Below are positions 1-9,549 of a stretch of 64,000 nt of DNA, piece by piece. Source of the stretch: Hydractinia symbiolongicarpus (Eukaryota > Cnidaria > Hydrozoa > Anthoathecata > Hydractiniidae). The notes beneath the pieces are model-generated. The model was not told the DNA's origin. It saw only the letters and a program-made list of their open reading frames with translations, and did no database searches. Numbering within the stretch: the first letter of the stretch is position 1; every line of letters begins with the position of its first letter. A program made the translations under genes and the position numbers. The stretch spans positions 4,404,001 through 4,468,000 of the forward strand of contig NC_079883.1 in assembly GCF_029227915.1 (NCBI RefSeq), read 5' to 3'.

Positions 1-1
1 A

Positions 2-361
2 ATGAGAGACAGACCATTACATTATTCGAGAATCATGGCAGGTACATGGTGTTTTAAAAACAAAAAAAATCGAACAATGGGTAAAGACCTTTTTAACATT
101 TTCATGAAAAAATCAAGTGGACTTAGTCTAAACTCTAAACGTGATCAGTATGTCTTAAACTATTATGTATGGCCCAAGGTGGAAGAAGACTCCATACAAC
201 ACGATGCATATCTATGTGACAGTTTCAAAGGGTCACAACCATTCCCAACAAAGAGAAAAGACTTTTTCGTAGGGTGTGTTCGAGACTGTTGGGTATTCGG
301 TAAAGTAGAATGTCCTTCTAAATGTAGACCAAGAAAACACAAGGATTGGAAATACTGTTGA
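2..361 (+). CDS. C-terminal exon of an unidentified secretory-type animal gene (partial)
   Basis: The frame is open from the window edge to a TGA at 359-361, so this is the last coding exon (or the 3' part) of a gene that begins outside the window. The product is rich in cysteine and tryptophan. It has an MRDRPLH...IMAGTW segment, a WPKVEEDSIQHD segment and a C-terminal cluster of cysteines (CVRDCW, CPSKCRPR). The MRD-P-H...GG-W pattern followed by 'HD-YLC' recalls a family of metazoan proteins that look like Golgi glycosyltransferases; that assignment is from memory of the pattern and not firm. The first methionine is probably internal. No membrane segment is visible in this part. Confidence 0.45.
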   Translation: MRDRPLHYSRIMAGTWCFKNKKNRTMGKDLFNIFMKKSSGLSLNSKRDQYVLNYYVWPKVEEDSIQHDAYLCDSFKGSQPFPTKRKDFFVGCVRDCWVFGKVECPSKCRPRKHKDWKYC

Positions 362-853
362 CCTAAGTATATAAAATTGTACAAGTAAAATTTACATTTT
401 AATATTATTTTTAAGGTTGCTGAGCAGCTGAAAGTATTTTATATATATGTATACGTATGTGTATTATAAGTTTAATATAAATAATTATATTTTTTGACGA
501 CGTAGGGAAGTACAGAATTAAAATAAAATTCTTTTTTTTTTTGTCCACGTTGTTTGATCTCCATAGATGGGAGATTAAATACCTAAAGGGATTATTCTTT
601 TCACAAGAAACACGAAAGAGGAACAATCTAAGTTAATTTTTAACGTAGATAGATGATGCCAGATAACAATCGAAAGATAATTAGATTAGTTTAGATAACG
701 CATGATTCATCTCGTGTATTAATACTCAACAGTCAAGAATTTTTTATCGTTTATTCCCTGATATACTGGGCGGTTTTAAGGAGGTCTTTAAATTCGAAGG
801 GCGGGGGGCGTTGCGAACTTTTGATAGGCTTTACCAAATGAAATGGAACTTAG
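362..853. other. Noncoding 3' flank, nothing recognised
   Basis: AT-rich sequence after the 2-361 exon, with short reading frames of low complexity only. Presumably 3' UTR and intergenic DNA. Confidence 0.5.
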
Positions 854-1309
854 CAGGGTGACCACTAATAAAATGAGAACAAAAGTAAGAATATTAAGGA
901 GAACTAAGGAGACAAATTGACATTTTTTAAGGATTTTTTGCTGCGAACGAGAATAAAAAAATAAAAAAATCAGGATAAATGAGGAGAAAACCAATTTTAG
1001 TTCTATATCTTTAATGTCACATACTATGATAAGAAAATTATACATATTATACAAATATACATATAAATTATGCCTGAAAAGATAGGATTTCAGGCAACAG
1101 AGAAATATGTCTTATTTCACTGGTGATAAACAATCCATAAACACATTTCCAAAAAAGTTACGATCAGAAAAATTAAGAAATAAGGAGAAATTAAGGAGAA
1201 TAGCTAAAATTTCAATTATATATAAGTATATTCAAGCATATTTAAGTACTTCTGAGGAGATTTTTTTTCTAAGGTTATTTAAGGAATTTATGGAGGAGTG
1301 GTCACCCCG
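854..1309. mobile_element. MITE with CAGGGTGACCACT terminal inverted repeats
   Basis: The left end reads CAGGGTGACCACT (854-866) and the right end AGTGGTCACCCCG (1297-1309), an inverted pair with one mismatch. The 5-bp word CTTAG occurs directly outside both ends (849-853 and 1310-1314), consistent with a target-site duplication. The interior is AT-rich, carries repeated 'aaggaga' motifs and has no credible coding frame. CAGGG-type termini are common in hAT elements, but those normally make 8-bp duplications, so the superfamily is left open. It lies downstream of the recognised CCDC61 exons. Confidence 0.6.
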
Positions 1310-1314
1310 CTTAG

Positions 1315-3087
1315 GACAGTTGTGGTACGTCAAAAGAGAAACAGAAGGGTGGCAATACTTTTTTGCTTATTAGTTTTTGTGACGTCATCATAAACCAGAC
1401 GTTTTCTGACTAAATTCCAACTGCATTCTTTTGAAGTTCCTAAGAGCTAAATAAAAGGTGAACATCCGGTTTTGGGGACAGGACCTAAGAAGTTTTCTAT
1501 TTTAAAATAACGCCTTTGGAACAGGTTCTTTTTATTAAAAGTTGATGTTTACTATGATGTAGTACGGTGGAGGTTATAACGTCAAATGTTCAGGAAGTTT
1601 TTGGGTGCTGGTGATTGCTAATCTGTCTATAGTGTGCTAAAAAGTATTATAGTTTAGAACAATATTATTATGTGTAGTCAAGGTGAATAAGTTTATACGT
1701 AAAATTATATTTTTGATGTCATGGCACATTATTTATGAAATGTAATTCAGACTAATAACGATTTAACAGTTAAGGGCTCTTAAGGAAGAAAATATGGAAA
1801 CAATAGCTGTGGTAAGAAACTTTGATATGAAGTTTAGAAACATGGTAATAGCTGAAGATTTGCTGACCTGGAGAAAATCATTACTTTACAGAACTTAAAG
1901 ACTAAAAAGAATTTTAAATGACTTAACATCTACGATCGTCATAAATGACATTACTACAACGATGTGAAATATGCTATGACAACAATGGACAACCGAAAGT
2001 TGATAAGATCAACAATTAAAATTTTTAAACGATAACGCTCCATGACACTCAGAGTTCAGATAAGAATAATTGCGATACGATTTCTTGAAATTTTTTTTTG
2101 TAGATATCTGTACAGATCATGAGTTGTTGTAGATATGACTTTCTTTTAACAAAGTTAAAATATTTTAATATACGTAACGCAACCTATTTCTAGATAGAAA
2201 TATGAAAATCGTGACTACCTATAGCTCACTCTGAATCAAAACACTTCTCTTTTTTCCTTCGAAATCTTCTCTTTTATTCAAAACATTTCTATTCCAAAAT
2301 GTGAAACACTTCTCTTCCATGAACTCAAAAAAAATCACAGATCCAATTCTGGGTCGGAAAAGTGATTAAGCTGGATTTTTTTAACTCACTTTTTTTAAAT
2401 AAAAACGTACTTCAGACCATAACAAACCCTGTTCTTAGAAATTTTTGTGTGTATATTAGTGGACCAGTTGATAAAAATACATTGTGGTAATTTGTTTGAG
2501 GCGTTTCCTTATCTTTACACCCTTTTTTATAAGAATATTAAAATTCTAACCAGGCTTCTTATTTTTCTTATTCTTTTATTGACCAAAAAAAAATCCTATT
2601 GTTTTTAACCTCAGCCTGATATTCCTCTAAAGCACATTCTTATAAAAGAAAAAAGCATGTAGTTTGCTTATGGTTTGGGAACTCTGGGCAGCCATTTTGC
2701 CATTTATTATGTCTTTTAATTAAAATTAAATACTTTGCTACTGAGCTGAATTAATTTGTGATATTTATTTTATTCATGCACATTGGCGGGACCTACCACT
2801 ATGATTACAACGCTATTGATAAATTGAGCACGTGTTAGCTGAATCTGTCGTAAAAAGTTAGGACCATAATTTTAAATTTGGTTGAGGAAAGACAGTTTCT
2901 GGTCACATGCAGAGAAGTTTCAAAACACAGAAGAAAATTGAGAATACAGAACAAAACTGTTTGAATCATATAGGAAAAGTGCTTTTAAATTGGAAATAAA
3001 GTGAGCCATAGGGGCCATCGTACATTCTATTTAAAAAGGCGTTGACAGTAAAAATCTGATTAAAAGTTGAATAAACAACTCCTTTAC
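1315..3087. other. Noncoding region downstream of CCDC61 exon 3
   Basis: Because exon 3 of CCDC61 ends at a splice donor, this should begin as an intron. No later CCDC61 exon was recognised on the minus strand here, and no other gene or RNA was recognised. The sequence is AT-rich and has homopolymer runs. Confidence 0.4.
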
Positions 3088-4739
3088 CTCGAGATTTTGT
3101 ACGACTTTCTTCAATACTTTTAACTCCTTTGACACATTTCCTGTCCCAACATCCTGCAACCTTTGTTGTGATTCTGCAAGAAGTTCTCGAAGTTCTTTAT
3201 TTTCTATTAGAAGCTTTTCATATTCAGCCTCACTACCATGTAACCTCCCTCCTCTGCTTAACTGTCTTTTTAAATTCTCTATCTCATGTTTCAAATCACA
3301 GATTTGATTTTTCAGACTGGCGGGATCTGTTTTTCCTATGTATGTCAATGGGAGTGGATAATGAATCTGATCGAACTCCACAGAGTAGGTCATGATGAGA
3401 TATCTCTTTGTTTGCAATTTATTCTCCACAATTTGTTTATGTCGACGTCTCTGTTTGCCCAGTTTTTGTTCACGTAGCACTTTCAAATCTTCATATGTCA
3501 GGAGATCCAATGTGACGGATTCGGAGTTCTGAAGGAAATTGTTAAAATATTTTCTTTAATCAGGAATCTTGACAATTTACAAACAGATCCAACATTAGAA
3601 GTGCCATCCTTGTCATAGCTTTTAGCTAATAATGGCTGATATATCTATCTCTCTAATGTACATCACACATAACCCTTGAAGATTTATAGCTGTTTTAGCT
3701 GATGTGAGGTTTTGTTAAGTATCAAGATTTTCCTGAAAAAGTCAGAGAACCTAGTTAGAGACAAACCTATTCAAAAAAACTAAAGGCTACAAGACACATT
3801 GTGCTATAACTGAAACTATTGCATGGATAATGTGCACAGGGTTTACACAAAATGTTCAAAAATTTATGAAAAACATATTCTGCTCCAAAATAGTTTTTTT
3901 AAAACACAAGACAGCTTAAAAAAGTTTGTGGCTGAATGTTTACTCTCTTTCTCATCCAGTGTTCTATTTTAAAACATTTTCCATCTCTTTCTTGTGTTAA
4001 AATTATTTGCTTTTTGCGCAACATATATCTTTTTTTTCAAGTTACAAGTCATGGTATTTACACGCATGTTTGTTTAGGTAGGAACATGTTTCTCTCAAGT
4101 ATGGTCAAAAAATACATGAAAATACTGTTGGGTGTTTGAACCCTGGGATTCCTTTAAGTCAGAACAAGATACGGTGGTTTACGAAAATTTGTTAGTTACC
4201 TGAAGAAGTGCAGATTCCAACATGCTACAAAAAACACCAAATTGTTTAAAGTTTCCAGTCTTGTGGGACAACTCTTCAATATCTATGCACAATAAACAAG
4301 TTCAGCAACAAGAAATTTTAGCATATTGAAAAGAAGCTACTTTGCGCATCACCAACATATTGACCAGCAGTTAGTGGGATTCAATTCGTGGTCCGTAGAA
4401 CTGGAAGCCACAGACGAACCAGGCAGTATGATTACACGGCTTATATTAGCCTGTCACGATTAGAGGTTTGATAGGGGATGAAAAATTTTCTGTTTGGAAT
4501 GAACAAACGGATATACAATGATAAAAAAAACCATAAGAAGTTTTAACTTTAAAATCCTTAGATGAAATAAACTTACATGCAACATCGTATTTTCCTTCCC
4601 ATTGGTCAAAAGTTTCACAATTTTCAATTTGAATTAACAACAGCTCATCATTTTCAACCTTAACAACAATCTCGTGTTTAGTATCTCGAAATTCAAGCAA
4701 ACCGCTCCATTGTAAATTGTCTTCTCCACCACTAGACAT
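3088..4739 (-). CDS. CCDC61: CCDC61 (VFL3 family) basal-body protein, first three exons
   Basis: Three exons join in frame. Exon 1 is 4739-4577, from the ATG at 4739 to donor gtaagt. Exon 2 is 4282-4200, with acceptor tag and donor gtaact. Exon 3 is 3528-3088, with acceptor ccttcag and donor gtaaag. The product begins MSSGGEDN and includes ENCETFDQWEGKYD, the HKTGNFKQF stretch and LDLLTYEDLKVLR, followed by KRYLIMTYSVEFDQIHYPLPL. These are signatures of CCDC61, an XRCC4-superfamily protein of centrioles and basal bodies. Exon 3 ends inside the coiled coil that follows the globular head. The donor at 3087 implies further exons, which were not recognised in the window. The frame reads on through the donor to about 3031, but that extension is intronic. 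Identification of the family is strong; the exon ends rest on consensus splice sites and family similarity. Confidence 0.88.
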
Positions 4740-5468
4740 GATTATATTTCACTTATCTGAAAAAAAAAAACATCAAAAGAATCGTATAAAAATTCAGTTT
4801 GTTATTTCCTCCCATTTTCTCCATCATACACTGACCAATCAAATTAGTTTATTGATTGATACTTTAATATATACGTCAGAGTTGTAGCATATAACAATAT
4901 AGATAAACTACTAAGAATAGATGGCCTAGACAAGGTTGATAGTAACTAAGTATATGCAGTAGTACGATCCAACAATGGTTTGACTGGAGAAAAAATGCAA
5001 CAAAACAAGTGCATTTATACTTCAAATTAATAGTGTTGAACATCAATGAGCCAAAAAGTCTTTAAATGGCCAACAACATATTTTATTGAGTAATGTGTCA
5101 ACGGCTTCAGATTTGGGTTAGGACGTTATCATTCTTTTAGTTGTTTACAGAGAAGCTAAATGGCAATGTAAACCTTCCCTTTCTCATCAGCCTTGATCAT
5201 TTTTCTATATTTTTGGTATATGTTAGTGCTAAATTCAACTGAAGAAAGGCAATGTCTCACTTGACCACAGCTGTGATGCTTTTGATGTCTTTGACGGTTT
5301 TTGCAGGACTAATATCACGCTAGCTTTTCTCGTTGGCAACATAAAATATTCATGTTCCAGCAAACAAATTTATTGTACAACATTATTAATGTTGCAGGTT
5401 TGTTTTGACAGAAAAAATAATATTTCTGTTATAAATAAAGGATCTTATGTTAATAAAACTAAATTATA
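4740..5468. other. CCDC61 upstream region, noncoding
   Basis: Sequence upstream of the CCDC61 start (which is on the minus strand). It should hold the CCDC61 promoter and 5' UTR, but no distinct element was recognised. No coding region seen. Confidence 0.4.
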
Positions 5469-5860
5469 TTATAATGTATGATAGTAAAGACTATACAATA
5501 AAAATATGAAAAAAATCTTGTAAAAGCACATTACCAGAATTGGGAGAACAAAATTTGCCACAACCTGTGAACTGCAAAAGACGATAAGACACACAAAAAA
5601 ACAAGAAAAGTAACTGAAAGCAAACAATAGAAAAAACAAGACAAAAACTGTGTGCAAATCAAAATCAAAAATTAAATAGTTTATCTTCCTTTTAAAAATT
5701 ATAAATGATCTTTTGTCGCGAAGCTCTTTTGGTAACTTGTTGAACAGATTTGCACCTTGGAATGACATACTTTTCTTTCCAATTTTTGTTTTCATCAAAG
5801 GTAAGGGATTGATGATTTATTACCTCTGGTAGATATGTCGTGATTGATATACACGTAAAA
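5469..5860 (-). pseudogene. 3' tail of a non-LTR retrotransposon polyprotein
   Basis: The minus strand encodes GKKSMSFQGANLFNKLPKEL, then FIIFKRKINYLIF. This is the typical extreme C-terminus of Jockey-superfamily (CR1/L2-like) reverse transcriptase polyproteins: 'GK-AF-F-GA-LWN-LP'. The retrotransposon on the plus strand near 12.2 kb ends in a similar motif. The rest of the frame is hydrophobic, low-complexity AT-rich translation and probably untranslated. The copy is severely 5' truncated. Confidence 0.6.
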
Positions 5861-6628
5861 TGCAAGTATTCAGGACCAATTGAATTTAATGACTTGAAAA
5901 GATTTTTCTGTTTCGTATGTTGGTCACGGAAGCAGAAAAGGATTTATATTGCAGATCTGGTGCGCGCGTTTGTGTATAGATGTTGTAATGCTGCATTTGT
6001 AGTGTGTGTTGATGCAGTAAGGACAGAAAAACGGTAAAACATGAGTGGCGATATCATTATTTTTAATTTCACTGTTGCCTTACTTTACAATGATGCTCCT
6101 TTGTCAAAACGGTTAGTTGTCTTCTTATGGAGAAAGTATTGTAATAGAAAAGTTTATATTTGTTTTTTCAGTGGATTTGCATCCTTATTTCCTAAACTTT
6201 TAACTGGTATTTTTTTATTTATAGCGAAAACTATTTATATTTGTAATTTTTCACAGTGGTTACAACTTTGTCACACTATTTTGCCTCATCACAACAAGAG
6301 GCACACACAATGATAATTGTTTTTTGGTTTTATGGTTTTATTGCCAATAATCATTGCTTTTTACTACATTTTTTTTGTTTACCTACCCACATAATCTGGT
6401 TTTGGTAAAGTTTTAGTTTCAGCATAGTTTAGAATTTGCACGCTCTTTTCCTCCTACATTTGCCTGCAGAATTGAATTTTTCGACACAAATTTAACAAAG
6501 TTACAAGGTTCTACAGGACAATTCACCTGACCCTTACCTTGCAGAGAACTTGACATGGGTGCTAATGATGCCCTCAGCAAAAAACAGAGACATAAAGATC
6601 AGGGTGTAGAGTGTTGACAGTAGAGTGT
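5861..6628. other. Intergenic, two short unsupported frames
   Basis: Open frames at 5840-6037 and 6041-6313 have AT-driven composition and match no family I know. The stretch just before 6629 may include unrecognisable upstream parts of the copia element. Confidence 0.4.
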
Positions 6629-7260
6629 TTAGATTTTGGATTGCATACTTCGGATCACTACAATCTTGACTGACAATGGTGGTGAATTTTCGAATGAGGT
6701 TTTACAAGAAATGAATGAAAAGCTCATTATTGAGACAAAAACAACAGCAGGGGAATCTCCTTTCAGCCATGGTATTGTGGAAAGACATAATAAAATTCTG
6801 TCAGAGACCATGTTCAAGACAATTAACGATACGAAGTGTGAACCAGATGTAGCACTAGCATGGTCGCTCAGTGCAAAGAATTCTTTACAGAATCATGGTG
6901 GCTACAGCCCAAACCAATTGGTATTTGGCCTTAATGTGAACACACCCACTATTCTGACAGATCATTTACCAGCATTGGAGCCAACTAACGTCAAGTGAAA
7001 TAGTGAAAAAAAATCTATCTGCTCTGCATAAGGCAAGGGAGGATTTCATTAAAGCAGAATCCAGTTAGAGAATTAAAAGAGCGCTGAGACATAATGTTAG
7101 AACATATTCTGATGAGACGTATTTGAATGGGGAAAAAGTCTTCTACAAGTGCAAAAACGCCAAGGGTTGGAAAAGGTCCAGGTGTGGTTTTGGGACAAGA
7201 TGGTCAAATGGTGCTTGTCAGACATGGTGGTAACTTTTACCGAGTGCGTCCCTAGCAGTT
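6629..7260 (+). pseudogene. copia integrase fragment
   Basis: The frame at 6636-6998 contains ILTDNGGEFSNEV (second catalytic Asp of the DDE core), SPFSHGIVERHNKIL (catalytic Glu region) and YSPNQLVFG, as in Ty1/copia integrases. After the stop at 6996-6998, nearby frames give the C-terminal integrase piece (ALHKAREDF, then GQDGQMVLVRHGGNFYRVRP), interrupted by stops. The first catalytic Asp and the zinc-binding domain are missing. The copy is inactive. Confidence 0.75.
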
Positions 7261-7264
7261 GATG

Positions 7265-8349
7265 AAACATAGTCAAAATTATAAAGTTAGTGAATTCAAG
7301 TCAGATCATGTCAAGAGGAAGGAAGGCCATTTGAATATGTTGCGTGATATGAACAATAGTGTCAATGATTGTGATAATGATGATGATAGTGATGTTGATG
7401 ATGATGACATGGCTGGTAAGAATGTGATAGATGTTTATGATGATTCTGAAGATGTACAGCAATTATCATCAAGAACAAGCTAGAAATGGAGACAAAAATG
7501 GCCAAGAAAATTCTGTCACAAGTGAAAATGAAGTTGAGGAAAACAGGGATACTCATAAAAATAATGAAACTGAAGACGAAGGTAGTGGTTGTACAAGTGA
7601 CATTTTCAGAAGACCATCTACAGAATCCAAGAAAGTTGAATCGAAACCAAAAGCAAAATCATACATCAAATACAATCGAAATGGAAGATGGTATCATGCA
7701 AGAGTTCTCTCAGCACAACCCAAAAGAAGTGGCACTTATAAAAATTGGGTTAATGTGTCTAATGATGGTGATCGAAATCCAAAAAGCATCAATTGGAATG
7801 ATGTGTCCAAATGGGTCAAGCTGGAAAATCCGGAATTTCCCATCTATATGTGTGATGTCGATATGTTTTCACAGGAAGTAGTTGATGCGAAGGAGAGAGA
7901 ATTGCAGAATTTAAAAGAAAATGATGTCTTCGAAGAAAGTTCCAGACACTGGTCAAACAACTGTATCAAGCAAATGGGTCATAACTGAGAAGTTCAAAGG
8001 TGAAAAAAGGGTTGTGAAAGCTAGATTGGTGGCTAGAGGCTTTAAAGAAAATTCACGATCGTTGAGAACAGATTCTCCAACTTGTGGCAAACAAAGTCTT
8101 CGACTTGCTATGGCTATCATATTTAGCAATGATTGGCATATTAATTCACTTGATATCACTGCAGCTTTTCTTCAGGGAGATGCTATTGAAAGAGAACTGT
8201 TTCTACAACCACCAAAAGACACATTGTCATTGGGAACAGTGTGGAAACTAAAGAGATGTTTGTATGGGCTAAACGATGCATCTAGAGCATGGTACAAACG
8301 AGTGAGAAGTGAAATGTTAAAACTTGGTGGTGTCTTTGATAACTGTTAA
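7265..8349 (+). pseudogene. copia linker and N-terminal half of reverse transcriptase
   Basis: Overlapping frames at 7259-7483, 7431-7988 and 7921-8349 form one broken coding region. The linker is acidic and rich in Asp, Asn and Glu. The reverse transcriptase part has SKWVITEKFKGEKRVVKARLVARGFKE (the copia 'K-R-VARGF' entry), LAMAIIFSNDWHINSLDITAAFLQGD (first catalytic Asp, as in 'D---AFL-G') and WKLKRCLYGLNDASRAWY. The YVDD half of the enzyme is absent, so an internal deletion removed the active site between 8349 and 8410. Confidence 0.78.
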
Positions 8350-8409
8350 TATTGAAAATAATTATGATAGCTGCCAAACAATTATGGCAAGGAACCTACA
8401 GTTCAAAAT

Positions 8410-8925
8410 TTGAAAGATGCCAACAAGATAATTCGAAAAATTAAGAGCAAGTATGTTGCAATAACCATTGCTAAAATTGCAAATATGAAAAATTGTGAAA
8501 TTATTTGCTACACAGATGCAACTCATGCCAGTTTGAAGTGTGGATCATCACAAGGTGCATTCATCTGCTGGCAATCAAAGAAACTACAAAGGGTAACCAA
8601 AAGCCCAATTGCTTTGGAAACTCTTGCTCTGAGTGAAGGAGCTGATGCTAGTTTTTATTTGGCTAATGTCATACAGCAAATCTGCAAGTTGACGAATGTT
8701 CCAAAGATCACTTGTATTATCGACAACAAGTCATTATTTGAAACCTTGAAAACAACAAATGTCACAAAGGAGTTGAGACTGCGAGTTGGTATAGCCAGAT
8801 TGAAGCAAATGGTGGAACAAGATGAGATTACTGTCAAGTGGGTTGAAGGAAAACACCAATTAGCTGACTGCTTGACAAGTTGCTTGAGGTTTTGGAGACA
8901 TCCAAAATATCTCTACAATAATTGA
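8410..8925 (+). pseudogene. copia RNase H fragment
   Basis: This frame encodes a copia-type RNase H. It contains IICYTDATHASL (first Asp), SQGAFICWQSKKLQRVTKSP, ALETLALSEGADASF (the 'S--EAEY' equivalent), ITCIIDNKSL (Asp-Asn) and VKWVEGKHQLADCLT (terminal Asp motif). It runs 171 aa to a TGA. It sits just after the truncated RT, with the intervening RT C-terminus lost. Catalytic residues are mostly kept, but it has no start of its own. Confidence 0.75.
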
Positions 8926-9245
8926 TTGTAGTGATTACCGTTGTGTTTTTTTTATGATTTCAATTTGTTTGACATGTTGACTGTGACAAACAGTTGCAGC
9001 ATGCAATTTGATATTCTATTTGTGTTGGCTTTAAAATTGTGTATATGCATTATATATTGGGGCATATCCTGATGCTTTAGGATATGCATTAAATATTTGG
9101 GCATATGACAAGGCACAAAGGAGTCACCTCCATTCCTACCCATTTCCCAAAAATTTTTCCATAAATAGTCTACGCATACTGAACTAGTTGTATTTACTCA
9201 TTCCAATAAAAATACATTGTTTCCATCAATTTGTGTTATTATTCT
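8926..9245 (+). other. Possible 3' LTR of the copia element
   Basis: Noncoding sequence with a CCAATAAAAATACATTG stretch that would suit an LTR polyadenylation site. It includes an inverted or repeated 'ggGCATATcctGATG' patch near 9060-9100. No second copy is present in the window, so this is inference from position. Confidence 0.35.
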
Positions 9246-9549
9246 GGAACCCAAAGCAATTAACTGTGCATGCACAAAATGCTGGCAAACTTTATTCAGT
9301 GTGCTTTTAATTTAAGAGTTGAATTTTCCAGACATGTTTGTTGTGCTCATGGCTGCAAAAATTAAAGGACAATTGAGAATACATGCCTCCGTTTTTGCAA
9401 AATACTTTCAGATAAAGCTAAAACCAATGCACGCTGAAGGAGGCAAGTGGCAACCCTGTAGTAAGGAGGCAACCCTGTAGTAATTGTGATAGTCAACATC
9501 ATAAAGTTACGCAAACATCATAGAGTAAAGTAAAGTTGCCATTTTTTGT

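Larger units (their letters stand above)
6629..9245 (+). mobile_element. Decayed, 5'-truncated Ty1/copia retrotransposon
   Basis: In order on the plus strand are an integrase core, a GQDGQMVLVRHGG segment of the integrase tail, a charged linker, the first half of a copia-type reverse transcriptase and a copia RNase H. Gag, protease and the 5' LTR were not found. The region after the RNase H stop (8926-about 9245) has an AATAAA-like signal near 9206 (ccaataaaaatac) and could be the 3' LTR, but without a 5' copy its limits cannot be checked. Several stops and frame changes make it non-functional. Confidence 0.8.

Noticed and set aside
7259-7556. Asp-rich and His-rich short frames
   Set aside because: They belong to the acidic linker of the copia element and its antisense strand; low complexity.
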